DNA of 44,505 nt from Thermoflexales bacterium (GCA_025056965.1 JANWVF010000052.1:1-44505); one strand, 5' to 3'; counted from the first letter of the stretch, positions 24,299-33,194 are shown. The notes: generated by a model not told the origin, from the letters alone. Translations and numbers: made by a program.

Positions 24299-25096
24299 TC
24301 ACGCCTGTTGCATGGCGAAGTCCATGGGCGGGGCCGGTGACTGGAGTGCATGGCCGCCGTCCACCGGCAGCGTGATGCCGGTGACGGCCGACGCCGCTGG
24401 CGAGACCAAGTAGAGCAGCGCCGTTGCCGAGTCCTCTGGCGTGAGCGCGCGGCCGATCGGTAACACGCGCCCCCAGTTCTCGGCATAGTTGGGATCGTCG
24501 CGCAGGTTGCGCTCGTTGGTCGTCGCGCCGATGCCGATGGCGTTGACGGTGATGCCGTACGGACTGAGCTCGGCTGCCAGGGCCATGGCCAAGTAGTTGA
24601 TGGCGGCTTTGGTCGCGCCGTAGGCGGCCAAGCCGGGCACGGCCGTGATGCCGGCGACCGATGAGCTGAAGACGATGCGCCCACCGTATTCATCGCGCGG
24701 CTGCTTCAGCATCTGCTGGGCGGCGGCCTGCGCACCGAAGAAGCTGCCCTTGAAGTTCAGGTTAGCCACCGTGTCGAACGAGGCCTCGCTGTAGTCTATG
24801 AAGCGGCCGAACTTGGTGATGCCGGCGTTGGCGACGAAGATGTCGAGCCTGCCGAACGCCTCGACGGCTGCTGCGACGAGCGCGAAGTTGTCGGCCACTT
24901 TGCTGGCGTCGGCGCGATAGGTGATCGCGCGGCCGCCGATGGCACGGATGCGCTCCGCCGTCGCGTTCGCGCGATCCGGCTCGCCAAAATAGCTCACGAC
25001 TACTGCTGCGCCCTCGCGGGCCAACGCCAGCGCCATCGCCGCGCCGATTTCGCGGCTGGCGCCGGTGACGATCGCTACGCGATTCTTCAACATCAT
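24299..25096 (-). CDS. SDR oxidoreductase (glucose dehydrogenase/FabG-like), first gene of sugar-acid operon
   Basis: A 265-residue classical SDR: VAIVTGASREIGAAMA at the N-terminus, NAG, SSSVAGI with the catalytic serine, YGATK, and VTGITLPVDGGHALQ at the end. The glycine motif reads TGASREIG, so the middle glycine of TGxxxGIG is Glu. The extra C-terminal tail (SPAPPMDFAMQQA) is unremarkable. A GAGGTG Shine-Dalgarno (25105-25110 on the minus strand) is eight bases from the first of two adjacent ATGs. It heads the operon with the FGGY kinase and second SDR, so it probably oxidises a sugar or polyol before phosphorylation. It is divergent from the zincin gene. Confidence 0.85.
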   Translation of the reverse strand: MMLKNRVAIVTGASREIGAAMALALAREGAAVVVSYFGEPDRANATAERIRAIGGRAITYRADASKVADNFALVAAAVEAFGRLDIFVANAGITKFGRFIDYSEASFDTVANLNFKGSFFGAQAAAQQMLKQPRDEYGGRIVFSSSVAGITAVPGLAAYGATKAAINYLAMALAAELSPYGITVNAIGIGATTNERNLRDDPNYAENWGRVLPIGRALTPEDSATALLYLVSPAASAVTGITLPVDGGHALQSPAPPMDFAMQQA

Positions 25097-25191
25097 AGAT
25101 CATGCACCTCGTGGCTGGATTCTATTCACAGACGCGGAATGCGCGAGTATGCTTAACCCGCGCGACGCACGCGCACCAGAGAGGATTAGGC

Positions 25192-25569
25192 ATGCTGAAG
25201 GTCAGCCGAGAACAGTTCGAGCGGCTCGTCTGGGAAGCTATAGACGAGTTGCCAGAGGCGGTTCGCAACCGCATTTCCAACCTTGAGATTGAGGTGAAGG
25301 TGTCTCCCTCTGAGGAGGACTTGGAGTGTGCCGATGTCGAGGATCCGCTCGACCTATATGGCTTGTATCGCGGCGTCCCCCTGACCGAGCGCACGATCCA
25401 TTACGATCTGGTGACGCCCGACCTGATCACCATATACCAGCGGGCGCACGAAGCGCACTGCAACACTCTGGAGGAACTACGCGAGGAGGTGCGGCGCACC
25501 GTGCGTCACGAGATCGCCCATCACTTCGGCATTGATGACGACCGATTGGACGAGCTGGGGGCATATTGA
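25192..25569 (+). CDS. minimal zincin-like metallopeptidase (DUF1025 family)
   Basis: A 125-residue protein. The motif [20 protein letters not shown] at the C-terminus holds the HExxH zinc site plus a third candidate ligand (D/H downstream), the pattern of the minimal metallopeptidase family PF06262. The N-terminal half begins with [22 protein letters not shown], then VEVKVSP-type strand and [18 protein letters not shown]...PDLITIYQR, all standard for that family. Its physiological substrate is not known. An earlier ATG (25102) would add 30 unrelated residues; the ATG at 25192 has AGAGGAT and TTAGG upstream and fits family length. A TATGCT hexamer at 25148-25153 could be its -10. Confidence 0.88.
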   Translation: MLKVSREQFERLVWEAIDELPEAVRNRISNLEIEVKVSPSEEDLECADVEDPLDLYGLYRGVPLTERTIHYDLVTPDLITIYQRAHEAHCNTLEELREEVRRTVRHEIAHHFGIDDDRLDELGAY

Positions 25570-25627
25570 TCGCCGACCATGCGCCGCGCTTAATCTCAAC
25601 CCACTGGAAAGAAGCAAAATCAGCGCG

Positions 25628-27649
25628 ATGACTATGACTCACGCAGCGAACTGGTTTTCCTCCGCCGCGCTTGGCCTGCTGCGCGTCGCAGCAATCTCGC
25701 CGACGTTGCGGGTTGCCGACGTAGGATTTAACACGCGCGCGACGATCGCTGCGCTGGAGGCGGCGCGCGGGCAGGGTTGCGCCTTGGCCGTTTGCCCAGA
25801 GCTGGGCCTCACCGGCTACACGTGCGGCGACCTGTTCCGCCAGTCCAGCCTTATGGAAGCGGCACAGGCCGGCCTGCTTGAAATCGCGGAGGCCGTCGGG
25901 CGAATCGGCATCTCGGCAGTCGTCGGCTTGCCCGTGCCGGTGGATGGGCGCGTCTTCAACTGCGCCGCGTTCGTCAGCAGCGGGCGCGTGCTGGGCCTCG
26001 TGCCGAAGACCTACCTGCCCAACTACAACGAGTTCTACGAGCAACGCTGGTTCAGCCCGGCACGCTTCGCCACGGCGCAGCACGTCACGCTGGACGGCCA
26101 ACCGGTGCCCTTCGGCACGGATCTGCTGTTCGCCGCCGAGGATATGCCGGATTGCGTCATCGGCATCGAAATCTGCGAGGATTTATGGGCGGTCGAGCCG
26201 CCTAGCGGAGCGATGGCCCGCGCCGGCGCAACGGTGCTCCTCAACCTATCGGCGAGCCCAGAACAGCTGGGCAAGGTAGATTACCGGCGCGAGCTGGTTC
26301 GGCAGCAGTCGGCGCGCTGCATCGCCGCCTACCTATACGCGGGGTCAGGATCGGGAGAATCCACCACCGACGTAGTGTATAGCGGGCACGCGCTGGTGAG
26401 CGAGAACGGCAACCTGCTCGCCGAAACCGAGCGCTTCCATTTCGATACCCAGGCCGCCATCGCCGACCTCGACCTGCAACGCTTGCGCCACGACCGCTGG
26501 CTGAACACGACTTACTTCGCAGCCGGCGGAGCGCACGCCTTTCGCACGCTGTCCTTTCGGCTGGGCGACGCGCACGCGGATATCCTGCAGCGTGAGCTGC
26601 GCCGACCGCTAACGCAGACGCCGTTCGTGCCGAGCGACCGCGCCGCGCGCGCCAAGCACTGCCGAGAGATCTTCGCGATCCAAAGCACTGGACTGGCCAA
26701 GCGCCTGGCGCATACTGGCGCGCGCAAAGTGACCATCGGCGTCTCCGGCGGGCTGGATTCGACGCTCGCGCTGCTGGTAGCGGCGCGGGCGTTCGACAAG
26801 CTCGGCCTGCCGCGCGAAGGCATCGTCGGCATCACCATGCCCGGCTTCGGCACCACGCGCCGCACGCGCAGCAACGCCTGGGCGCTGATGCAGGCGCTGG
26901 GCGTCACGGCGCGCGAAGTTCCGATCCATGCCGCCGTTGGTCAGCACTTCGCGGACATCGGCCACGACCCGAACCGGCATGACGTGACCTACGAGAACGC
27001 CCAGGCCCGCGAGCGCACGCAGATCCTGATGGACGTCGCTAACCAGATCGGTGGTTTCGTCGTCGGCACCGGCGACTTGAGCGAATTGGCGCTGGGCTGG
27101 GCGACCTTCAACGGCGACCACATGAGCATGTATCACGTCAACGCCGGCGTGCCCAAGACGTTGGTGCGCTACTTGGTAGATTGGTGCGCCGACGAGGAGT
27201 TCGCCGGCGAGACATCGCGCGTGCTGCGCGATATCAGCGCCTCGCCGATCACGCCGGAACTACTGCCGCTGAAGGACGGCCATCTTCAGCAAGAGACCGA
27301 GGCAACCATCGGCCCCTATGTGCTGCACGATTTCTTCCTGTTCTATCACGTGCGCTACGGCTATCCCCCGCGCAAGGTCTTCTACCTCGCGCGTCAGGCT
27401 TTCAAGGGTGCAGACGACCAGCTTGGGCATACCTACGATGACGCAGAGATTCTGAAATGGCTGGACGTGTTCTACACGCGGTTCTTCGCGCAGCAGTTCA
27501 AGCGCAACGCCATGCCGGACGGCCCGAAGGTTGGATCGGTTGCGCTTTCGCCGCGCGGCGACTGGCGCATGCCCAGCGACGCCCAGAGCGCGCTCTGGCG
27601 AGATGAGGTCGCGGCGATCCGGCAGGCGCTCGCCATCCCTGAAGTCTGA
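25628..27649 (+). CDS. nadE: glutamine-dependent NAD+ synthetase
   Basis: A 673-residue two-domain enzyme. The N-terminal nitrilase-type glutaminase has its triad E58 (CPELGLTGY), K127 ([14 protein letters not shown]) and C183 (GIEICEDLW). The C-terminal synthetase has the PP-loop SGGLDST at 373-379 and [26 protein letters not shown]. It converts deamido-NAD+ to NAD+ with ATP, taking ammonia from glutamine through a tunnel. Length matches the long bacterial form. The frame is open to 25532, overlapping the zincin gene; ATG at 25628 (or 25634) is the first in an acceptable position after GGAAAGAAG. It is followed six bases later by an MlrC-family gene. A nicotinamide-nucleotide amidase domain lies 3 kb downstream. 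Confidence 0.95.
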   Translation: MTMTHAANWFSSAALGLLRVAAISPTLRVADVGFNTRATIAALEAARGQGCALAVCPELGLTGYTCGDLFRQSSLMEAAQAGLLEIAEAVGRIGISAVVGLPVPVDGRVFNCAAFVSSGRVLGLVPKTYLPNYNEFYEQRWFSPARFATAQHVTLDGQPVPFGTDLLFAAEDMPDCVIGIEICEDLWAVEPPSGAMARAGATVLLNLSASPEQLGKVDYRRELVRQQSARCIAAYLYAGSGSGESTTDVVYSGHALVSENGNLLAETERFHFDTQAAIADLDLQRLRHDRWLNTTYFAAGGAHAFRTLSFRLGDAHADILQRELRRPLTQTPFVPSDRAARAKHCREIFAIQSTGLAKRLAHTGARKVTIGVSGGLDSTLALLVAARAFDKLGLPREGIVGITMPGFGTTRRTRSNAWALMQALGVTAREVPIHAAVGQHFADIGHDPNRHDVTYENAQARERTQILMDVANQIGGFVVGTGDLSELALGWATFNGDHMSMYHVNAGVPKTLVRYLVDWCADEEFAGETSRVLRDISASPITPELLPLKDGHLQQETEATIGPYVLHDFFLFYHVRYGYPPRKVFYLARQAFKGADDQLGHTYDDAEILKWLDVFYTRFFAQQFKRNAMPDGPKVGSVALSPRGDWRMPSDAQSALWRDEVAAIRQALAIPEV

Positions 27650-27655
27650 CCCACC

Positions 27656-29164
27656 ATGACGACCGTCCTCATCGTCGAATGCAAGCAGGAAGTCAGCACG
27701 TTTAACCCGTGGCTCAGTCGCTATGACGACTTCGTCATCCACCACGGCGAGGCCGTGATCGCCCATCACCGCACCGTGCGCAACGAAGTCGGCGGCGCGT
27801 TGAGCGTCTTCGCGCAGCATCCTGAGCTCACCCTCGTGCCGGCCATTAGCGCACGCGCCATCACCAGCGGTGGCACGTTGGCGGTTGCCGATTGGACTCG
27901 GCTGCGCGGCGACATCCTGGAGGCCGTTCAGCGCGCCGCTCGGGGCGGCATTGACGCCGCCTATTTCGCCTTGCACGGCGCGATGGCTGCTGAGAACGAG
28001 GACGACCCGGAAGGCAACCTGCTGGAAGAAGTGCGCCAGCTGCTCGGACCGCGCACGCCGATCGTCGCCTCGTTCGACCTGCACGGCATCCTGACCGATC
28101 GCATCCTGCGTCATGCTGACGCGATCTGCTGCTTCCACACCTATCCGCACGTGGACTTCTACGAGACTGGCCAGCGCGCCGCGCGATTGCTGCTGCGCGT
28201 GTTGAACGGCGCCAAGCCGGTGACGGCCAAGGTATTCATCCCCGCCCTGGTGCGCGGTGATGAGTTGATCACCGAGACCGGCGCGATCCGGCACGCCGTG
28301 AACGCGGCCAAGGCGCTGGAAGCCGGCGGCGCACTCTCGGCCGGCCTGTTCTGGGGCAACCCGTTCACCGACGTGCCCGACCTAGCGACCTACAGCTTCG
28401 TCGTGACCGACGATGATCCAGCATGGGCCGAGCAAGAGGCCATGCGCATCGCCGAGCTGTTCTGGCGCGAACACGAGAAGATGTATGTGCCGTTGACGCC
28501 ACTCGATGAGGCCGTGCGCATCGCCCACGAACAACTGCCGCGCGGCGGCACGACGATCCTTGTAGATGCAGCCGACGCCCCCAGCAGCGGCGCACCCGGC
28601 GATAGCAACGCCATCCTGCGCCAACTCATCGTGAGCGGCTACCCAGGTCGCGCGCTCATCCCAATCGTGGACCCGTCGGCGGCGCGAGCTGCGTTCGAGG
28701 CCGGCATCGGCGCGACGATCACCGTGCGCGTCGGCGGCGCGATGGACGCAGGGCGATTCACACCGGTCGAGGTGACCGGCCGCGTTCACCTGCTCTCCGA
28801 GGGCGAGTTCCGCAGCGAATCGTTCGACGAGCTGTGGCGCTCCGGCCCCACGGCAGTGCTGATCGCGGATAACATCACGCTGGTCATCACCAGCCGCGCC
28901 GTGAGCTTGTATGACCGGTCGCTGTTCTACGCGCATGGGCAAGACCCCAAGCGCTTCGACTTAGTAGTGGTCAAGTCGCCACATTGCCAGCCGCACATGT
29001 TCAAGGCTTGGGCGGCGCGCTATGTGGACGTGGACGCACCCGGCGCAACCAGCGCGAATCTGAAGCGCCTCGGCCATGTGCGCTGTCGCCGCCCGATCTG
29101 GCCGCTCGATGAGGGCGTGACCTGGGAGCCGCGCGCCGTGATCTTTCGCCGCACATCCGCCTAG
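27656..29164 (+). CDS. MlrC family protein (M81, microcystinase C-like)
   Basis: A 502-residue protein of normal MlrC length. N-terminal VLIVECKQEVSTFNP, the zinc motif S-F-D141-L-H143-G, then CCFHTYPHVDFYETG (H165, D167 region) and GRAARLL match the N-terminal domain; the C-terminal domain shows LVDAADAPSSGAPGDSNAILRQL, SRAVSLYDRSLFYAHGQDPKRFDLVVVKSPH. In sphingomonads MlrC cleaves microcystin breakdown products, but the family is broad and most members occur where no microcystin is degraded; a peptidase or amidohydrolase of small molecules is a fair guess. It is six bases behind nadE, probably co-transcribed. Confidence 0.9.
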   Translation: MTTVLIVECKQEVSTFNPWLSRYDDFVIHHGEAVIAHHRTVRNEVGGALSVFAQHPELTLVPAISARAITSGGTLAVADWTRLRGDILEAVQRAARGGIDAAYFALHGAMAAENEDDPEGNLLEEVRQLLGPRTPIVASFDLHGILTDRILRHADAICCFHTYPHVDFYETGQRAARLLLRVLNGAKPVTAKVFIPALVRGDELITETGAIRHAVNAAKALEAGGALSAGLFWGNPFTDVPDLATYSFVVTDDDPAWAEQEAMRIAELFWREHEKMYVPLTPLDEAVRIAHEQLPRGGTTILVDAADAPSSGAPGDSNAILRQLIVSGYPGRALIPIVDPSAARAAFEAGIGATITVRVGGAMDAGRFTPVEVTGRVHLLSEGEFRSESFDELWRSGPTAVLIADNITLVITSRAVSLYDRSLFYAHGQDPKRFDLVVVKSPHCQPHMFKAWAARYVDVDAPGATSANLKRLGHVRCRRPIWPLDEGVTWEPRAVIFRRTSA

Positions 29165-29185
29165 AGCATTATCATTAGCAGCAAT

Positions 29186-29464
29186 ATGCCGATCTACGAA
29201 TATCGCTGTGCAAAGTGCGGTGAGACGTTCGATCGCCTATTCGCCTCGCACCAGACGATGTTGAAGGCCAAGGTGACCTGCCCACATTGCAACAGCCGGC
29301 GCGTCCGTCGCCTGATCTCGGCAGCGCGCGTGAAGTCAGGCGATGCAGCCAGCGCAAGCGACACATCGGACGCGGGTGAGGACCTGCCGACGTCCAGCGG
29401 CCTGCTGGGGCGCAAGGAGATCGCCGAAATCACCAAGCGACGCCAGAAGATGGGCGTGGGATAG
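29186..29464 (+). CDS. FmdB-type zinc ribbon regulatory protein
   Basis: A 92-residue protein. The N-terminal MPIYEYRCAKCGETFD with C8-x2-C11, and VTCPHCN with C32-x2-C35, are the CxxC_CxxC_SSSS (FmdB) zinc ribbon; the rest is a polar tail. FmdB was named for a formamidase-operon regulator, but the family is mostly uncharacterised. A TATCAT hexamer at 29170-29175 ends ten bases before the ATG, a near-leaderless layout. The stop is four bases from the start of the DNA glycosylase gene, so the pair is probably an operon. Confidence 0.9.
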   Translation: MPIYEYRCAKCGETFDRLFASHQTMLKAKVTCPHCNSRRVRRLISAARVKSGDAASASDTSDAGEDLPTSSGLLGRKEIAEITKRRQKMGVG

Positions 29465-29468
29465 CCGG

Positions 29469-30020
29469 ATGCCGAGCTACTGCGAATACGTGCGCCGCCC
29501 CAAAACACATCCGATTCACAGGTGGTATCACGATCACGAGCACGGCTTCCCGGCATCCACCGACGCTGCCCTGTTCGAGCGCCTGGTGTTGGAAATCAAT
29601 CAGGCCGGCCTGTCGTGGGATACGGTGCTGCGCAAGCTAGAGCACTTCCGACGCGCCTACCACGGCTTCGACGTAGACACCGTCGCGGCATACGGCGAAG
29701 CCGATCGCACCCGGTTGCTCGCCGATGCCGGCGTCATCCGCAATCGGCGAAAGATTGATGCTGCGATCGAGAACGCGCGCCGCATCGTCGCGCTGCGCGC
29801 GGATTACGGCTCGTTTAAAGGGTGGCTGGAGGCGCATCACCCGCTGAGCAAGGCGGAATGGGTGGCGCTGTTTAGGCGGACGTTTGTCTTCACCGGCGAC
29901 GAGATCGTGAGCGAGTTCTTGACGAGCACCGGCTACCTGCCCGGCGCGCACGATCCGGACTGCCCGATCTTCGCGCGCATCGCCGCTTTGCGACCGGCCT
30001 GGATGCAGACAGGGCGCTGA
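29469..30020 (+). CDS. tag: DNA-3-methyladenine glycosylase I
   Basis: A 183-residue enzyme of standard Tag length. It removes 3-methyladenine from alkylated DNA. The zinc-snap ligands are visible: C5 near the N-terminus, H21 in YHDHEHG, and H161-x3-C165 near the C-terminus. The conserved LEINQAGLSWDTVLRKLEHFRRAYHGFD carries the base-recognition glutamate region, and LLADAGVIRNRRKIDAAIENA follows. The frame is open upstream (29343) but that overlaps FmdB in another frame; the ATG at 29469 gives family length and a four-base gap to fmdB. No unusual features. It ends two bases from the convergent DUF4397 gene. Confidence 0.95.
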   Translation: MPSYCEYVRRPKTHPIHRWYHDHEHGFPASTDAALFERLVLEINQAGLSWDTVLRKLEHFRRAYHGFDVDTVAAYGEADRTRLLADAGVIRNRRKIDAAIENARRIVALRADYGSFKGWLEAHHPLSKAEWVALFRRTFVFTGDEIVSEFLTSTGYLPGAHDPDCPIFARIAALRPAWMQTGR

Positions 30021-30022
30021 GG

Positions 30023-30727
30023 CTACCGATCGGGTTCGACCAGGGTAATCACCGGCAGCGCCACGGCTCGCCCTGCGTCATCCGCGGCAGCACTCGGCGC
30101 CAGCACATAGATCGTCTTTCGCTCGCGCGAGCGGAAGGTGGATTCACCGAGGGAAGCCAATACGTTGGGCGTGCCGGCCTCGCGCAGTTCGAGGGCATAG
30201 CGGCCGGCCGGCTGCGTCGTAGTCTGCGCGGTGGGGAAGACGACGCCGCTGAGCCACAGCGGACCGCCGGTCACCGCCAAATCCAGGCCGCCGATGCCTA
30301 TGGCGAGATGGGCCACGCGCAGGCTGAATCGGCCAACCGGCGGCAAGGTCGGATTCTCCAGCACAACGACCTGCAACTGTTGCAGGCGATCGGCTATGGC
30401 GATCACATAGCTACGCCCGAACGCCATCGTCACGTTCGAGCTTACCAACGGTGGAGTCGCGTTCGGATCCGCGCCGGCCGGGAAGGCGCGTGCCAAGGCA
30501 ATCGTCGCGGCGATGCACCAGCGCCTCTGGCTGAACTGAGTGTAGGCGATGTCCTCAGCGACCCGCGTGCGATTGATATATACATCTATATTTCCTGCAT
30601 CCGGCGAAGCGTGCAAGATGCGGAAGCAGGCCACCTGCGTGCCGGACTCGGCTGCGCCGGCGCTCGCGAGCCAAATCGCGGCGACTATGACGAACGTCGC
30701 CAAGACGCGCGGCATAGCATTCATCAT
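30023..30727 (-). CDS. exported DUF4397 domain protein
   Basis: A 234-residue exported protein. The signal sequence is MMNAMPRVLATFVIVAAIWLASAGA, with likely cleavage after AGA-A. The DUF4397 domain opens with CFRILHASPDAGNIDVYINRTRVAEDIAY and covers most of the chain; SYVIAIADR and LRVAHLAIGIGGLDLAV mark its second half, an apparent repeat of the RILHASPDAGxxDV pattern. Such domains are beta-sandwich surface modules of unknown function. The in-frame region before 30727 overlaps the promoter, so ATG 30727 or 30724 is chosen. Its -10 (TATACT, minus strand) overlaps that of the divergent DUF402-CinA gene. Confidence 0.8.
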   Translation of the reverse strand: MMNAMPRVLATFVIVAAIWLASAGAAESGTQVACFRILHASPDAGNIDVYINRTRVAEDIAYTQFSQRRWCIAATIALARAFPAGADPNATPPLVSSNVTMAFGRSYVIAIADRLQQLQVVVLENPTLPPVGRFSLRVAHLAIGIGGLDLAVTGGPLWLSGVVFPTAQTTTQPAGRYALELREAGTPNVLASLGESTFRSRERKTIYVLAPSAAADDAGRAVALPVITLVEPDR

Positions 30728-30742
30728 GCCTATTTGCCGGTC

Positions 30743-30750
30743 AGTATAAT
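30743..30750. promoter_or_regulatory. bidirectional promoter core AGTATAAT
   Basis: The forward strand reads TATAAT (30745-30750), nine bases before the ATG at 30760. The reverse strand reads TATACT (30748-30743), about 15 bases before the reverse ATG at 30727. The two -10 boxes overlap by four bases, so both divergent genes could be driven from a single symmetric core. A TTGTGC hexamer for the reverse direction lies at 30768-30773, with a long 19-bp spacer. Confidence 0.5.
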
Positions 30751-30759
30751 CGCGCACGC

Positions 30760-31722
30760 ATGCGCGTGCACAAATGCGACCATCGCGGCCAGCGCAGAGT
30801 AAGCTACGAAGGCGACGTGCTTTCGCGCGATGGCGGACGCATCACCCTACGCGCCATCTGGACCTTGCCGACCCGGACCCTGCCATACGTGACGCTCGAG
30901 CAAGGGGATGTATTCGTCGAAACCTTCTACACCGACCGTTGGTACAACCTGTTTGAAATCCGCCATCACCATGGCGAATTGAAAGGTTGGTACGCCGACA
31001 TCACCCGACCGGCGCGCATGACCGACGACGATATCGAGTGGGACGACTTAGCCCTGGACATCTGGATGGCTCCGGACGGCACGATGCTCACCCTGGACGA
31101 AGATGAGTTTGAGACGCTGATCCGCACGCTGCCGCCGAACGAGGCAGCCAGCGCGCGCGGCGCAGTGGCGCTCGTGCGCGATGAGCTGCGCCGGCAATGG
31201 CGGCGCTACGCGAACGACTGGATCGCAGACGCGCTGACGCGGCGCAACTGGACGCTCGGCACGGCTGAATCCTGCACCGGCGGCCAGATCGGCGATGTGA
31301 TCACCGACCGGCCCGGCAGCTCGGCCTACTTCACGGGGGGCATCATCGCCTACAGCAACGCGATCAAGCAGCACCTGCTGGGTGTGAACGAGGCAACGCT
31401 GCGGCAACGCGGCGCGGTGAGCGCGGAATGCGCGCTGGAGATGGCGCAGGGGGTGCGGCGCACGCTCAGCGTAGACGTCGGCGTGAGCGCGACGGGCATC
31501 GCCGGGCCAAGCGGCGGCAGTGTGGATAAGCCGGTTGGTTTGACCTACGTCGCCGTCAGCTCGCCGCTGGGCGAGCAGGTTGAACGCAATGTGTGGGCTC
31601 AAGACCGAATCGGCAACAAGCAGGCCACCGGCGACGCTGCCCTGCGCTTACTCATGCGCCATTTAGGCGCCGACCTCGCAGCGAGCGCAGATGTGCGAGC
31701 TGCCCCTCTGCGCTCCATTTGA
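30760..31722 (+). CDS. DUF402 domain fused to CinA-type nicotinamide-nucleotide amidase
   Basis: A 320-residue single open frame joining two domains. Residues 1-150 match DUF402 (FomD/NtdP-like): EGDVFVETFYTDRWYNLFEIRHHHGELKGWYADIT, then IEWDDLALDIWMAPDGTMLTLDEDEFE, which holds the acidic metal-binding residues of that nucleotide-phosphatase fold. Residues 152-310 are a full CinA C-terminal domain (PncC): TAESCTGGQIGDVITDRPGSSAYFTGGIIAYSNAIK, GAVSAECALEMA, ATGIAGPSGGSVDKPVG. PncC deamidates NMN to NaMN in NAD recycling; DUF402 relatives hydrolyse nucleoside di/triphosphates. The join falls in a helical linker rich in Arg/Trp with no frameshift sign. nadE lies 3 kb upstream. The next gene (cysM) starts three bases after the stop. 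Confidence 0.88.
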   Translation: MRVHKCDHRGQRRVSYEGDVLSRDGGRITLRAIWTLPTRTLPYVTLEQGDVFVETFYTDRWYNLFEIRHHHGELKGWYADITRPARMTDDDIEWDDLALDIWMAPDGTMLTLDEDEFETLIRTLPPNEAASARGAVALVRDELRRQWRRYANDWIADALTRRNWTLGTAESCTGGQIGDVITDRPGSSAYFTGGIIAYSNAIKQHLLGVNEATLRQRGAVSAECALEMAQGVRRTLSVDVGVSATGIAGPSGGSVDKPVGLTYVAVSSPLGEQVERNVWAQDRIGNKQATGDAALRLLMRHLGADLAASADVRAAPLRSI

Positions 31723-31725
31723 CGT

Positions 31726-32631
31726 ATGAACGCTTCGCCCGGCTCTGCGCTAACCGACTTGGTCGGCAACACGCCGCTGCTCCCGTTACGACGAATCGCA
31801 GCGCACGTCGCGCCGGTCGAGATTTACGTCAAAGCCGAGTGGTTCAACCCCAGCGGTTCGGTTAAGGACCGCGCCGCGTTGAACATCATGCGGACGGCGA
31901 TCGCGGCCGGGCACTTAACAAAGGAACGGACGCTGCTGGATGCCACCAGCGGCAACATGGGCATCGCTTACGCGATGCTCGGCGCGGCGCTGGGCTATCG
32001 CGTGCGCCTGGTCATCCCCGCCAGCGTCACCCCTGAGCGCAAGGTGATCCTGAACGCCTATGGGGCGGACATGGTCTTCACCGATCCGATGGCCGGCAGC
32101 GACGGGGCGATCGAGAAAGCGCGTCAGCTCTACGCCGAATCGCCCGAAGCATTCTTCTACGCTAATCAGTACGACAACGATGCGAACTGGCTGGCACATT
32201 ATCACGGCACGGCTGAGGAGATTTGGCGTCAGACCCAAGGGCGCATCACGCACTTCGTCGCTGCGCTGGGCACGGGCGGAACCTTCACCGGCACCGGCCG
32301 TCGCCTGCGCGAGCTGAACCCGAACATCCGCCTGATCTCGCTGCAGCCGGATTCGCCGCTCAACGCGATTGAGGGCTGGAAGCATATGCCGACGGCGATC
32401 CGCCCGAAGATCTATGACCCGACGTTGGCCGACGAGAACATCGAGATCACGACCGAGGCAGCGCACCACGTGGCGCGGCAGCTTGCGCGCGAGGAGGGGC
32501 TGTTCGTCAGTCCGTCTGCCGGCGGCGCCGTCGCCGGCGCCCTCAGCGTCGCCGAGCGCCTCAAAGAGGGCGTGATCGTCACCATCCTGGCCGACGCCGG
32601 CTACAAATACACCAGCGAACGCCTCTGGTAG
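31726..32631 (+). CDS. cysM: cysteine synthase, CysM/CysO-dependent type
   Basis: A 301-residue PLP enzyme. The Schiff-base lysine is K47 in NPSGSVKDRA; the substrate loop is TSGNMG (74-79); the PLP-phosphate loop is GTGGTFTGTG; SAGGAVAGA lies near the C-terminus. The segments LAHYHGTAEEIW and ITHFVAALGT are closer to Mycobacterium CysM than to CysK. The CysM class there uses the protein thiocarboxylate CysO as sulfur donor. The phosphoserine-binding arginine of mycobacterial CysM (after the AAEPR strand) appears to be Asp in SLQPDSP here, so the amino acceptor may be O-acetylserine or another. It is followed by a JAMM protease and a CysO-MoeB-rhodanese fusion. Confidence 0.88.
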   Translation: MNASPGSALTDLVGNTPLLPLRRIAAHVAPVEIYVKAEWFNPSGSVKDRAALNIMRTAIAAGHLTKERTLLDATSGNMGIAYAMLGAALGYRVRLVIPASVTPERKVILNAYGADMVFTDPMAGSDGAIEKARQLYAESPEAFFYANQYDNDANWLAHYHGTAEEIWRQTQGRITHFVAALGTGGTFTGTGRRLRELNPNIRLISLQPDSPLNAIEGWKHMPTAIRPKIYDPTLADENIEITTEAAHHVARQLAREEGLFVSPSAGGAVAGALSVAERLKEGVIVTILADAGYKYTSERLW

Positions 32632-32642
32632 GTCGCGCAAGC

Positions 32643-33092
32643 ATGCTGACAATCCCCAAGACGCTCTTCGACAAAATGATCCGCCACCTAGAGGCCGGCT
32701 ACCCCGAAGAGGCGTGCGGCATCTTGATCGGTGAGTTGGATGACCCGGGTCATCCGAATGCCCGGCGTGTGCATGATGTGATCCTAGTTGCGAATGCCTG
32801 GGACGAGGTGAACCCACGCGAGGGCCGGCACAACCGCTATCTCATCTCGCCGGATGAATACATTCGGGCGGATCACGAGGCAAATCGCCGCGGCCTAGAA
32901 GTCGTAGGCGTCTTCCATTCGCACCCGGATCACCCTTCGCAACCCTCGGAGACGGATCGGCAACAGGCCTGGCCGGGCCTCTCCTATGTGATCGTCTCGG
33001 TGCGCGAGGGCAAGGCGACAACCGTGCAGTCGTGGCTGCTACGCGGCGAGCGCGATGGGTTCGACGAGGAAGCGTTGATCGTTGGCAATTAG
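32643..33092 (+). CDS. JAMM/MPN+ metalloprotease, Mec-like (M67)
   Basis: A 149-residue protein. It has the full JAMM metal site: E23 in PEEACGIL, and H92-x-H94-P...S102-x-x-D105 in FHSHPDHPSQPSETD. This is the zinc isopeptidase fold of eukaryotic Rpn11 and bacterial Mec/QbsD. In mycobacteria Mec cleaves cysteine from the CysO carrier; QbsD of the thioquinolobactin pathway trims a carrier precursor to expose Gly-Gly. It sits 11 bases behind cysM and 102 bases before the fused carrier, so it is the natural candidate for processing either the carrier-cysteine adduct or the fusion junction. Confidence 0.92.
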   Translation: MLTIPKTLFDKMIRHLEAGYPEEACGILIGELDDPGHPNARRVHDVILVANAWDEVNPREGRHNRYLISPDEYIRADHEANRRGLEVVGVFHSHPDHPSQPSETDRQQAWPGLSYVIVSVREGKATTVQSWLLRGERDGFDEEALIVGN

Positions 33093-33181
33093 CAGCCGCG
33101 CGAAGGCGCACCGCACCCGCCGATGCGCGCCGCCCGCTTTGGATCGAGCCGCTGAGCCGTCTGCCGCTGCGCGGAATCGGG

Positions 33182-33187
33182 TATCCT
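33182..33187 (+). promoter_or_regulatory. -10 box (TATCCT) for the sulfur-carrier fusion, leaderless layout
   Basis: TATCCT ends seven bases before the ATG at 33195. If used, the fusion has its own leaderless promoter in addition to read-through from cysM and the JAMM gene. The -35 is not obvious. Confidence 0.35.
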
Positions 33188-33194
33188 TGTGCGC

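Noticed and set aside
22783-24693. Possible SDR-FGGY fusion of 636 residues
   Set aside because: The first 140 residues are serine/arginine-rich noise in the wrong frame of the upstream SDR; the kinase begins cleanly at 24273.
27260-28294. 344-codon minus frame opposite nadE and the MlrC gene
   Set aside because: Spans two real genes and has no domain character; shadow frame.
27656-29164. Microcystin degradation pathway
   Set aside because: MlrC-family proteins are widespread; mlrA, mlrB and mlrD are absent, so the name should not be taken as function.
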